Assembly (NCBI GenBank): GCA_036873755.1
Contig: JAVTVY010057047.1
Span: forward strand, 62,001-126,000
From: Hanleya hanleyi
Lineage: Eukaryota > Mollusca > Polyplacophora > Lepidopleurida > Hanleyidae
Length of the DNA stretch: 64,000 nucleotides
Direction: 5' to 3'
How positions within the stretch are numbered: the stretch's first letter is position 1; each line of letters begins with the position of its first letter. The notes beneath the pieces were generated by a model that did not search any database, was not told the DNA's origin, and was given only the letters and a program-made list of their open reading frames with translations. Positions 25,480-36,839 of this stretch are shown one piece after another. The translations under genes and the position numbers were made by a program.

Positions 25480-26190
25480 GCAGAATGATATTCCTACCGC
25501 ACACCCAACCCATCAGATGCCCCTTCACGAATGCTCCACTTTGATACCTCACTCAACTCCATCGGCCCATTAGGGACTCCCCTAGCTCTCAAAACGTCTA
25601 TTTTCATACCCTTGGGCCACCGCGCATGCGCAGAATGACCCTATTGCAACCCCACACCCAGCCCATCAGATGCCCCTTCACGAATGCTTCACTTTGATAC
25701 CTTATACAACTCCATCGACCCATTAGTGGCTTCCCTAGCTCCAAAACGTCTATTTTCATACCCTTTGGCCACTGCGCATGCGCAGAATGACCCTATTTCA
25801 ACCCCACACCCAGCCCATCAGATGCCCCTTCACGAATGCTTCACTTTGATACCTCACTCGACCCCATTGGACCATTAGTGGCTCCCCTAGCTCCAAAACG
25901 TCTATTTCCATACCCTTGGGCCACCGCGCATGCGCAGAATGCCGATAGTTCAACCCCACACCCAACCCATCAGATGCCCTCACATAGGCTTCACTTTGAT
26001 ACCTCACTGACCCCATTGGACCATTAGTGGCTCCCCCTAGCTCCAAAACGTCTATTTTCATACCCTTTGGCCACTGCGCATGCGCAGAATGCCGATATTT
26101 CAACCCCACACCCAGCCCATTAGATGCCCCTTCACGAATGCTTCACTTTGATACCTCATTCGACCCCATCGGACCATTTTATCTAGGGAC
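25480..26190. repeat. ~150-bp subterminal repeats with NRF1-type motifs (right arm)
   Basis: Mirror of 13,717-14,440, with GCGCATGCGC near 25,480, 25,624, 25,776, 25,927 and 26,076. It continues outward into 'tccgcggaagctttttcccg' and the element tip. Confidence 0.8.
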
Positions 26191-26426
26191 TACTTTTTCT
26201 CCGCGGAAGCTTTTTCCCGCGACCGAATCACCGCCAAAACCGCTGCCAGACCGCATCACCGCGGATGAATACATCCCCTCCAACAATTGGAACTCTCCTG
26301 TGCTGGAGGTAGCTTTTGGTCATTCTGGCGGAACTATACTGCACTTGACCTCTCCTCCTCAAATCCTCCTCAAATGACCTCTACATCCGGGTGAAATAAG
26401 AGTCTATATCTTTTATATATACTACT

Positions 26427-26552
26427 TCCCGGAGATATCAATTAACATTGAAGTAACTGAAGGGATCTCTTGAACTATTAATCAAGGGACGTGACCTTTG
26501 ACCGGTGTGCATGGAGATTCCCGGAGATTTTATCATTGAAGTAACTGAAGAG
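26427..26552 (+). repeat. Direct repeat abutting the giant element
   Basis: 'tcccggagat' followed by 'cattgaagtaactgaag' occurs at 26,427-26,462 and again at 26,519-26,550. The first copy starts at the base after the element end. Confidence 0.6.
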
Positions 26553-26749
26553 CAGAATTTATTTAGGGGCAGAAATGTTCGAATCTGGGAGATAATCAGG
26601 AATTGGGCCAACATAGTTATCGTCCCTGAATATGTACAAAGATGTCCTTTTATTACTACTCACCTCATCGCTGAGGAACACGACCGGGGATCAAACGGTA
26701 TTTTGACCTGTGGCCTAAGTACATGTATGTCAATGTGCCCTTTTACATC

Positions 26750-27045
26750 TCGGAAATATTCAGGTAAAAGTCCTGAACTGATCAGGTTGTATATCCATAA
26801 CACAATTTCAGGGATTTTGGCTGAAATTCAGGGCTGATTACCTGAATTTCAGGAAAAAGATCCCTGAATGAGAGGATTTTCCCTGAAATTCAGGCAAGTT
26901 TATCACCCTGATTAGTAAGTTCCCGACCCTATTCAGGTACGTAAAATCCCCTAAAATTCAGGTAATTTAGCTTTAATTCATGATTGATATACCTGAATTT
27001 CAGGAAATTATCCCTGGATTTCTGGTAAAATCCCTGAAATTGAGT
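26750..27045. repeat. Cluster of CCTGAAATTCAGG-type palindromes
   Basis: About eight occurrences of cctgaatttcagg, ccctgaaattcagg or half-sites (ccctgaat, tttcaggga) lie within 300 bp at irregular 20-50 bp spacing, alternating with 'tccctg' and 'aaaatccc'. The motif is self-complementary. No transposon ends or gene were recognised. Confidence 0.6.
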
Positions 27046-28785
27046 TGTGGATGTGCAACCTGATCTATTCAGGATTATTCCCCGAATATTTCTGATTGTG
27101 TATGCGCCTTTATTATTACTGATGTACATATTTCGCTTGGTGTGAATGCTCAATAACTTGCATTTGAATTATTGTTCCGATTAATTTCGTTATGTCACGA
27201 CATACACTATTTGGTTGAATTTTTAGTTCATGTGTCCACTCCACTGACATATTGTCCATCAGAAACTGGGCATCCGTCTTCGTGTGTGTAATTAGAAAGG
27301 TTTGAAAGGCTTTGATAATTAAATTTGACAATTTGACACATTTTCAGTACTAAATCTTTTATTTAACTTTCCAATTTGAAGTCATGATAAACATTGCCTT
27401 TGTAAAAATATATAACTGTTGTGAATATCATTCCATTTTGCTTTATTCTAACTTAAGGTTCATAAATTCAAACGAAGAAATATCTGCCATACACCTACTT
27501 ACAATTACTTCGTGTCTACGACCCAGTGATACATATTATGTCTGAGCATATTTTAACTACTGTGATTATATTGAAGAAAAATCATCCTATATTCCAAAAA
27601 ATGACACTGAAGCTGAGTGTGTTTTCGATCATATGATGCTATACAGTCTTCGGTTTATTTCTAGACTCTTTCAGGAACTAATGTAAATAACTTCTGAATT
27701 TAATAATCTGAGTATAGCCAACGAAATTGTGGCGTTTAACAGTTAATTGCTTCCGTTCTGTACGAAATACGTTACAGGGAAATGGTCCACGTTTCATATT
27801 GTAGAAACCCACAATAAAAAGTAACATAAGCACAACTTCCACGGACGTTTGAAATTTTTTTTCTGTTTCGGCGCTTTCCGCATGCATTTTATTAGGGTGA
27901 AAAATATGAAAATATGACACCTTTAATCCAATAATAATATTTAGTATTTGGACATGAGCGAAGGAAGATATGGTGATATTGAAAGCATAGGATTAGTTTA
28001 GTTTGAGGTGTATTTCAGGGATAATAAAACTTAATTTATAAGAATTTTTAATAAATTTATTAAAAACACCCGACTTTAAACGTCCACTGATGCTATTTTG
28101 CGTGACTTTTGACCACAAGCTTTTCACAGTATATGACTTGGGTAGTTTCTCTGAACGAAGCTCTTTTCGGGCAGAATAAATATATTAACTTTTGGTTTCA
28201 CAAACTCAACAACAAAGGGATTTTTTTTCTTTTCTCATCGTAGTACACAACCCGGCTGAACTGTCTATTTGCCTTTATTCCCAGGATTCCCTTGCCTTAT
28301 TTTCTAACTATACCCAGTAAAGTTGCATTGAGTAATTTCAAATTGACTGTAAAATCGAATTACAGGATAGCTGATATAGCGACGATGACCGTCAGCATAT
28401 AGCGCACGATCCTGATGAAAATAATGAGGAAGCTTCTGGTAATTCATATGTAAAGGTCAGTGGACCCTTGTGCGAGAGAGAGAATTTATGCGTTAGCCCT
28501 CTTAAGCTGACAACGCTAACCGTGAGGAAGGGAACGTTCAGGGGATAAAATGTGGATTATATTCGAACAAATGGCTGCGCGATGTTCCGTGATGATCGCT
28601 ATGTTCTTTGCTCGCTGTCCGATGGGCGTGAGAAAAGTAACGATAGACTGCTAAGCCCAACCTGAGCAAAATTACGTTAGTGCAGATAGCGGAGACAAAG
28701 CATATCAAAGCGAACGTGAGCAAAATAACGATCAATGTCCAAAAATGTCCGTTGTCACGTTGCCCTGGTTCGCAGTGAAATAGGC
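27046..28785. other. No supported gene
   Basis: AT-rich. The minus-strand frame 28,538-28,735 starts with a hydrophobic stretch (IVILLTFALICFVSAICTNVILL) but has no identifiable family or splice context, and it lies next to a LINE insertion. I do not call it a gene. Confidence 0.4.
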
Positions 28786-28788
28786 TTT

Positions 28789-28860
28789 ACCGACTACACC
28801 TTGTTACTCAGGATGGTACATGTACCGACTACACCTTGTTACTCAGGATCGTACATGTAC
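28789..28860 (+). repeat. 35-bp tandem duplication at the LINE 5' boundary
   Basis: Two copies of a 35-bp unit containing 'ccgactacaccttgttactc' lie head to tail, differing at one base. LINE-derived coding sequence starts immediately after, so the duplication may mark the insertion junction. Confidence 0.6.
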
Positions 28861-28861
28861 C

Positions 28862-30635
28862 ACCCGCAAACAATATAGAGATTACAGAAACAAATTAAAT
28901 CATACCATTCGAATTTTTAGAAAACAACATTTTGAACAAAAATTTAATGAAAGTAATCTGCACATTAGAGGAACATGGAAGGTATTAAACCAACTTATAA
29001 ATAAAAACAAATGCAAGCAAACCCCCGAATCATTTCATATAAATGGCGAGACAATAACAGACAACCAAACTATAGCTACAAATTTAATGAATATTTTACT
29101 GCTGTTGCCTCGAATCTCGACAGTCAAATTCCAACATCATCGTCAAATTTCAATGATTATCTCGGGAAGCCTGTTCCAAATGATTTTCAATTTGCACATG
29201 TACCCCCGGATGAGGTAAAACAAACAATACTAATCTAAAATCTACATCGCCTGGTTTGGATGTCATACGTATGTCTGTAATTAAAATAGTCTCTGATCAT
29301 ATCTCTTTCCCATTATATTCTATAATGAATGCATCACTTACATCAGGAATAGTACCTAACTTGTCAAAACGAGCAAAAGTAACCCCTAGTTTCAAATTTG
29401 ATGATCCTTCAACTTTACCCAACTATAGACCAATATCTGTCCTACCGTGTTTCAACAAAATACTTGAGAAACTTGCTGTCATTAAAATAACAGACTTTTT
29501 AGATGCAAATGGGACTATTTCCCGGAACCAATACGGTTTTCGAGCCAATCATTCGACTTCTCTAGGAGCGTGCTCCTTATTTGACACACTGATCTCTGCC
29601 AGTGAATCTAAATACTATAGTATAGTTTCCTTTCTTGATCTATCCAAAACATTTGACATCGTCAACCATAGTATTTTATCGAAACTTGAACACTATGGTT
29701 TTCGTGGTCTGTCAAATATACTTGGCTTAATAGCTATCTGTCGGATCGGTCACAAACTGTAGTTCACAACGGCACCTTATCTGACTCCATGCATGTAGCA
29801 TATGGTGTTCCCCAAGGATCGGTCTTAGGACCCGTCCTTTTTCTTCTCTATATTAAAGAAATAAGTAACGCAACAGACGTATTGAAAACTGTTTTGTTCG
29901 CTGATGACACCAGCGTTATATTTTCATCCACAGACCTTCCGATGCTATTACTACCATGTCACAGGAACTTAAATACCTGGTTTTGCTGCAATAGAATGTC
30001 ATTAAATATAAAGAAAACGAAATATATGCTAATAAAACCCAACGTACATAGAACAACAACACTTATTCCCCCATTGTTTATTTGCGGTACAGAAATAGAG
30101 CGTGTTCACCAGTTCAAATTTTTAGTTATGTATGTCAATGATCAGCTAAACTGGAAATTGCATATTAATTACATATCCAATAAAATATCACGGAACATAG
30201 GAATCATCAACCATATTAAAAATATCATAAATAAAATAACTTTATTTATTCTTTACCATTCAATCTTACTACCTTATTTGTCGTATTGCAATATGCTATG
30301 GGCGAACACATTCACTACCCATTTAAATTCCTTATTTTTTTTGCTACAAAAACGCATTGAAAACTGAAGACTGATCTGTTTCACAGTTATCGCATGGATA
30401 TTTATATAGATATGCTATATGGCTTTTTTATATTTCCCATCAAGCGTCGATGCTCATTATATAAATGTTTTGCGTTTTTGGGGGATAGAACAAGCCCCTT
30501 GGGGTTTTATTCCCGCCAAATTATATATAATCGGCAAAATTTAAGAATATTTATTCACGACTCTCTAATTTTGAATCCCAAAGATGTACATGAGCGATGT
30601 TTCAATACTGGTGAATAAATTCAATTCAATTAAAA
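28862..30635 (+). mobile_element. 5'-truncated non-LTR retrotransposon (LINE, jockey/CR1-like)
   Basis: It carries the linker and reverse transcriptase region but no endonuclease domain. Coding potential is split over frames 28,820-29,218, 29,011-29,238, 29,256-29,762 and 29,789-30,367. The 3' end is marked by 'aataaattcaattcaattaaaac', a short-repeat tail typical of these elements. Frameshifts and stops show it is inactive. Confidence 0.75.
29256..30367 (+). pseudogene. LINE reverse transcriptase, broken
   Basis: The first frame (29,256-29,762) has NYRPISVLPCFNKILEK, QYGFRANHST and the motif A region FLDLSKTFDIVNH with its catalytic aspartate. The second frame (29,789-30,367) has YGVPQGSVLGPVLF (motif B) and FADD (residues 37-40, the catalytic aspartates of motif C). 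A frame break falls between them near 29,760-29,790, between motifs A and B. The enzyme would copy element RNA at a nicked target. Assignment to jockey/CR1-like is by motif pattern; the exact clade is not determined. Confidence 0.8.
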
Positions 30636-32030
30636 CATACTATGAAATAAAATACTCATTAGCATTTTTAAAGGTATTATTTTGCTTTTTACAGCAAATT
30701 GTGGTCAATTTCGTTCTAGTATCAAATTAGGGTCCAAGTGCCTTGACAGACATGGTCAAATCTCCATTGATAAGATATTTCCTTTTAACATATGCAGTAG
30801 TTTTGTTTAGTTTATTCACTTGCAGGTCCAAATAAATTCATTTTTCTGAATAAATACAAACAGGTACTAGTGTGTAACCTCTGATATTTCCTCTTAGAAA
30901 CAAAATTGAACAGTTTAATACTATGATCGGCTTGACAACAACCGTTTAGTCAAACTTCTCGAGGGCTCTAAAGGCATGATCCATAAAGGGAATCAAAATA
31001 ATACAGTATGAGGATGAGATTCCGGAATATCTGATCTGGGATGGGGTTGGAGAATCTGCTCCTGTAACGATCTCCGTCCTGGTGCTCTGGAACTGAGAAA
31101 CATTGAGCGCTTACATGTTATAGACTTTAAAGCTTGTCACGTTGTAATCGTTTTGAGTCTATTTGGAAAATCCCGATGCTTCAGATGCTAGATGCTTTTT
31201 CCTTTTAGCATAAAAATGCCCCAACTCATTTTTTTCATATCATAAAAAATCATGTTCCAATTTATTGCACAGTTTATGCGGAGAAAATTACATAAATAAA
31301 AAAATTCGAAACTCCCTCCAAAAATTCAGCCAAGAAATGCATTTTTCTGGATAGTGACATCACCAGAGCGGCCATCTTGAATATTTTTTACATTTACCGG
31401 TAACGTTTTGCCTCAGAGATATAGTGTAGCAAGTTTTTTAACGAAATTCCTAGAATACCAGTTATTATCGATGTCATATGAGAGTAAAAATCGTTTTATC
31501 AAAATGCGATCGGGCACCCTTCATTTTCTATATGTACATGGTATGTAGATATGTAATCAGTCAAACCCATTGTGGGAGCCTCATTGCAAGGTTTGGCCAA
31601 AAATCACCATTTGACTGTCGCACTACAGAGGAAATTAGAAACAAATAATGGCATATAATAGGATTTCGGTTCTTCTGCATTCCATTAACAATGAGCTTAC
31701 TTGTAAATGGATGTTGTTTTTGGGACTTGGGTACCAATAGTTTCTGAATCATGGTTACCAAAAACAACTGGAAATAAATGTTATTGCAGAAATTTATTCC
31801 AAATTAGCTTTCATAAATCTGTAGCAATATTTTTGAATAAATCAGCGTTACAGAACAGATTTCCGCAAACAAATTCGATAAAGTTATATCAATAAATGCC
31901 TTAAGATATCCCCCTTTGAATTTGAGAGAAAAGGGATTCCCCCTTCGGATCTTAGACAAAAATCCTAGAGCGGGAACCGGCTGTCATTTGTATCAGTGTA
32001 TCACCAAATCTGAGAAACTTTGAGTGAATA
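30636..32030. other. No supported gene
   Basis: A block at about 31,300-31,400 ('aatgcatttttctgg', 'gcggccatcttgaat') resembles 34,175-34,262 inside the 2.2-kb transposon, so it is probably a relic of the same or a related repeat. Otherwise nothing was recognised. Confidence 0.45.
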
Positions 32031-32686
32031 CAAACGTCTAGTCAGTCATTCAATACTCAGCCGTCGTCCATTAAAGAATTTCCGCGCCCTTAATTCAAAG
32101 ACCTAATTCATATTACAACATTAGCACCAAATTACAAAAACACGATAATACGAAACAAAAACACAGGCTAGTTTCCTGCAAGAGAGAAGCGGTCAACAGT
32201 TTTCATTGATGCAGATAAGACATCATGATGTTTCAAGAATATCAAATCCGGCTGATGGCTGATCAGTAATATTAATCCATATCATTTTCCTTTTCAAGAG
32301 AATGATGTATCTCAGTCACACTCTAATTGCGTCTGTTCATATGAACACCGTGAGGATGTTGCAGTACATGGGTTCATTTGAATCCTAGCCCTCAGTTAAG
32401 CGGAATTACACACAAGTTACGAATCTTAACACAGCAGACCTTCCACGATACGCTCGTATTTTTCCATCAGCATGCGATATGTATCGCTAAATTTGAGTGG
32501 GGGCGCTTGGTGGTATAACCCTGTTTTATACGTTTCTGCGATAATGTTTTGTGACGTTGATTAAAATAGCCACATTTTACATTAACGGTGTCAAAATTGT
32601 AATCATCTCTGTTGTCGTACAGTCGACGAGAGAGCAGGTACGCTTCATTTTTATAGTGATATAGGTCTAAATATAATGTGTCGTTA

Positions 32687-34871
32687 CACTGTAAAAATTG
32701 GTGACATGTTTAACGTCTCAAAATGAAACATGATTTTGTCCCAACTTTTGGGACGTGTGAGTACGTATATGTTTCATATTAAAACGGCTTCATGTTTCTA
32801 CTTGAAACACATGTCCTTTTCACATGAGTTAATGATGTCTCAATATGAGACATATCTTCAATAAGCACGTGTTCGTTTGAAACATGTAACGTTCTACATT
32901 TTAAAAGTGTTGTGTATACATGTCTCAAGCTGAAACATGTTAGAGCCGACTACATGCTTCAAAATGAAACGTCTAAGCCCAAACATGACTTTGTCCCAAC
33001 TTTTGAGACATATCACAAGTGAAACGGATCTGTACATGTCTCAAACTTGGAAGTATTTCAAAACAGTCTACATCCCATTACGTGTTTCAGGAGACTGTCA
33101 GACTAGCATGTGCATGATACCGGTACGGAAATGAAAACATTCATCAAAAATCAACATACATCAAGTTTTATTCTCTTATATTCGTTGGAAGTCAAACTCA
33201 AGAACATGTATGAACAAGCAATAAGCATATACAGAAACACATGAAACAGACTGCTCCTCAGGTTAACTCAAACCTAATAATGATTTCAAACAGATGCATG
33301 ATTGGTACATCAGAATCCCTGATGTGAACCCCGTTACCATAGAATGAAATTGTTCATATAGCAATAATGTGCTCGAGGTTTGATTCATTTATATCACTGA
33401 TTCACACTTAAAAGTTAAAGATACATGTAATTTACTCAACTTGCCATATTGGTCCGTTGGCACGACATTGTCTGATCTGTGATAAAGTATTATCCCATAT
33501 TGTATTCCATGTCTAATCCAGCACACTGGAAACATTTCGGAACATGGGTACTGTATTACTTAGGCCTACAAATATGAAATTGCTGAATGATACTGCCTCT
33601 GTCGTTTTCCCTGACATGCTACTCGCGATTAACTTTTCTGTTTCGGGGTGGCTGAAATTTCATTCCATTTTGGGGTATGGAATACGGATCGCAGATGATT
33701 ATTAAAATCAGGGCTGGAGGGCTGGATTCGTCTCGAGTTTTGCAACAGTGATCACATTGTGGGATGAAGTAGAAACATTGTTGACACTAAACACTATTCA
33801 ATATTCCAATACGTATGAAAAATAATGTCCATTCTGTCTCCTTCTGATTTATATATGCCACTAAGGCCGAATCCCGTCAAACGCTGTAATGACGTAAGCA
33901 ATGGTATTGACTCTGTTCAAAAAAATCTCCTGGTGCGCTACACATTCACAATTCAAAATACTGAATGTACCTTTGATCACATGGAGAACACAGTTGTTAT
34001 TTCTTTCAGTGCTGCTCACATTAGTGCCCCATAAGTGTCGCTTTTATTCTGGCAACATTACTATGTATTTTGTTGGTGTGTCGTAATATGACCATATGTT
34101 TTGAGCGAATACTCTTAAATTCAAAATGTCGGCCATGTAGGGTTCCAGTGAAGAGCCAAAATTTGGGCTGGGAAAATCTTACAAAAAAATCGTCCAAAAA
34201 ATGCATATTTGGAATATGACGTAACTGTGAAGTCTTCAAAGCGGCCATCTTGCAATTTTTTTTCACACTTTTTAGTTAAGCTGATGTTGTGAGAAGTTTC
34301 AGACCTCTATCTCAATGAGCAAAGACATATTTGGAAGGAGAGGGGTAGAGTGAAATGGCGCCTGGGCAGGCCTCAAATACCCTAGGCCTGGTTGAGTTAA
34401 ATTGTTATGCAAATAATTCAATTAAAACGCTCAGTCGATTAATTCACAATACCGACATATATCTTCCAGGTCGCTAAAGACCAGAAATAAATATCCGAAA
34501 GCCATGCAGTGGTAATCATATCTTTGTTCGCAAATTACTAAAGCTCTCTGTCGAACTGTGTGAAGACGACCTGGTATCTAATTCCATGCATCAGACAGCA
34601 CTATCCCTTTTGTACTCCGCTTTTCTTGACACATGTCGTCATGCAACTCGGTTGCACGTGTTTCAGCGTTGATGTTTCAAACAGTTTTTCGGACCGTTAT
34701 AGTGAGACGCCAGCGCGAGTGAAACATGTCACAACCCTCAAATAGTTGCATCGTTACGTCTATGAGACATATTTTTGTGGAAAAATAGGGTGAAACATGT
34801 AGCATTATGAAGCATCTAACATGTTACCATCTCAAAATGAAACGTTAAACATGTTTCCTCTTTCTACAGTG
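32687..34871. mobile_element. Non-autonomous DNA transposon, TA target duplication
   Basis: The left end CACTGTAAAAA and right end reverse complement CACTGTAGAAA form terminal inverted repeats that continue through 'acatgtttaacgt'. TA flanks both sides (32,685-32,686 and 34,872-34,873). Comparison with the intact homologous site near 37,650 indicates one TA before insertion. TA duplication points to a Tc1/mariner-like or similar transposase, inferred only. The subterminal regions contain several 'atgaaacatgt'-type repeats. No transposase frame remains. Confidence 0.75.
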
Positions 34872-34898
34872 TAGGACTATCTGCAGTTTCCCTCAAAT

Positions 34899-35099
34899 TC
34901 AGTAAAGGTTTATAGACATTGTATATCGTTTACTGCCACATATATATAGCGATTCCCAGCGAGAAGATCGTCTATTTAACGTTTGGTGAATGGGGAAACG
35001 GATTTTGAAATGCTCGGTTTTTGAAATCGTCTGCATATAGTCGTATTCATAAGAGAACAGATACATGCCAACCAAAAGGGCTGCACGATTAGTAACCAT
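34899..35099 (-). pseudogene. Reverse transcriptase fragment of Penelope-like copy 2
   Basis: The frame contains MYLFSYEYDYMQTISK, matching LYLVSYEYDYMQALSK at 37,460-37,500. It covers the segment after motif B. Flanking homology continues out of frame on both sides. Confidence 0.65.
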
Positions 35100-35760
35100 T
35101 GGAATACCTATATGCTGTTGATAAATTTCACATAGATATTATTAATGAAAAATTCAAGCGACTCTATAAAAAGGAAAATCCTATGAATGATATCCCTTGT
35201 AAATAGTAGAGCTAAAGAACTTTTTATGGATTCTGACATTAATATAGCAGCGATCGGTTTTATTGAACACCGATACTATTAACGAAGAATTAAGGCGGTT
35301 AGTAAGGTCATGGTGAAGGATTATTGTATAGAGAGTCGAGTCGAGTGGATACATGTCTGTACGGTATGTGTCGTTTCACATCAAGTTCTTCATCAAGTTT
35401 TGATTTTTTAAAATCCAAATACATCCAAAGCCAGTGTTATTAGAAAATGTGGCACAATACCTTTCCCAAACTGTTTTACCTCCTGACGGGCCGTCGTCAA
35501 CTGGGTTAAAAGAAGCTTGGTGGTGCAGCTTCTGGAACCAGCTATGAATCTAGCTTTTGTGGTGTTTTATGCATTTTGGGAGTCCAATACACTTTTGGTA
35601 TATCGTTATGAGTAGCTGAAAGACAAATACCTATATCCTTGGGAAAGGTTTTGTGTCGTTAGGAATTATTCTAATGCTGCCAAGGAGTTTGACTGGAACT
35701 TATACACGTCAGAAGGCTATAGTTTTGATTGCGAATCGTCGAATCGTCGTCGCCACATGA

Positions 35761-35930
35761 ACAGGTACAATAAAAGCGTACCTGAGACACAACACATATC
35801 ACGAATCGTTAGATTCCAGGTATGTGCTTTAGAATAGGTTAACCGGAAGACTATACTGTGAAGTCATGTGGATCTGTCAGTACGTCGGCACCTCTTCCCA
35901 CTTCCCTTATATGTGTTGTAATTTTTACCT
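35761..35930. repeat. Direct repeat of Penelope-like family, copy 1
   Basis: Matches 36,357-36,526 at high identity in the same orientation, from 'acaggtacaataaaagc' to 'ccttatatgtgttgtaat'. Penelope-like elements are known to be bounded by LTR-like direct repeats; I interpret the pair in that way. Confidence 0.6.
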
Positions 35931-36101
35931 GTATATGGCGAGATTCTGCTGATGGACGTTTCGTCCCCGAGGCCCGCCCCCTGTACAGACCTTTTGGTCT
36001 TTGATATATGTTGGCATTTGTGGGAAGTTGATGCTGGGTCGACATCGGGCATTACAGACTAGTCTTTTGTGTTAAATGCCGTCATTTTCATCAGACGACA
36101 A

Positions 36102-36180
36102 TACAGCTCACCAATCCCCAGTGTACGAGTTGTCACAGCGAAACAGCTCACCAGTTACCAATATACGAGTTGTCAGAGCA
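36102..36180. repeat. Short ~38-bp tandem duplication
   Basis: Two units of 'cagctcaccagtt' plus 'atacgagttgtcaga', about 38 bp each, lie between the two direct repeats. Confidence 0.5.
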
Positions 36181-36356
36181 TTTCCATCATAGCTCTCTAG
36201 ATTTGTATCTAATACCGCTTATGCCGATGCTAGGGGCCATGTGGTCATATAATTGGTTTAAATAACTTTATTTGCTCAATGGCAACAGGGAGCGAAATAA
36301 GCATATGCTTACCAGGACGTCTCCCCAGTGGTCATATAATTCAAGTTGCCACATGA

Positions 36357-36526
36357 ACAGGTACAACAAAAGCCTACCTGAGATACAAGACGTGTCACGA
36401 ATCGTTAGATTCTTGGTATGTGCTTTAGAATAGGTTAACCGCAAGACTATACTGTGAAGTCATGTGGCTCTGCCAGTATGACGGCACCTCTTCCCACTTC
36501 CCTTATATGTGTTGTAATGGTAACCT
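36357..36526. repeat. Direct repeat of Penelope-like family, copy 2
   Basis: Second copy of 35,761-35,930. It precedes the plus-strand reverse transcriptase copy. Confidence 0.6.
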
Positions 36527-36839
36527 TGATGTAGTGAGGATACGGACCTAAAATTACTCCTGATGAAAGGACCTAAATATAGAGAGCCGAGAAGAATAAA
36601 TATGAAGGCCGACCAGAAGATAGTCCTGTCTGCGTTGGAACAGTACGTTATTTGACTGACAAAACAAGTATTGAGAAACCTCACTTCGCAAGAAGTTCTA
36701 GCAAAGCTCCAAATAATATAATACTCATATGTAAATATTACTACTACCAGGTGCTGGTTAAAGGATTGAGTGTAAACATATCATCGTCAAATACGTCTAC
36801 TGACTCCCAAACTTCACTTACTCTGTAAGATTTATTTAA

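Larger units (their letters stand above)
11537..26426. mobile_element. Giant Polinton-related palindromic (foldback) element
   Basis: The left end starts AGTAGTATATATAA and the right end is its reverse complement. The first ~155 bp of each end match (CACCCGGATGTAGAGGTCA, GAGAGTTCCAATTGTTGGAGG). After removing a 1.9-kb insertion in the left arm (11,692-13,601), arms of ~6.4 kb mirror each other around a 230-bp spacer at 19,837-20,066, with only scattered mismatches where I compared them. The terminal AGTAGTATA and the ~150-bp subterminal repeats are shared with the Polinton at 38,369-50,469, so this is a non-autonomous relative of that lineage. No gene was found; the long frames inside are satellite artefacts. 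The 6 bp flanking each end (aacctg / tcccgg) do not match, so no target duplication is evident. Confidence 0.8.
32035..35850 (-). mobile_element. Penelope-like element copy 2, split by a DNA transposon
   Basis: Minus-strand sequence 32,035-32,684 (3' part) and 34,874-35,850 (5' part) align to contiguous stretches of the plus-strand copy at 36,840-38,190. The landmark 'ggactatctgcagtttcc' directly after the inserted transposon continues the alignment. Reverse transcriptase frames are broken throughout. The inserted 2.2-kb element is annotated separately. Confidence 0.7.

Noticed and set aside
11531..26432. Target-site duplication for the giant element
   Set aside because: The flanking hexamers (aacctg and tcccgg) do not match, so I make no claim.
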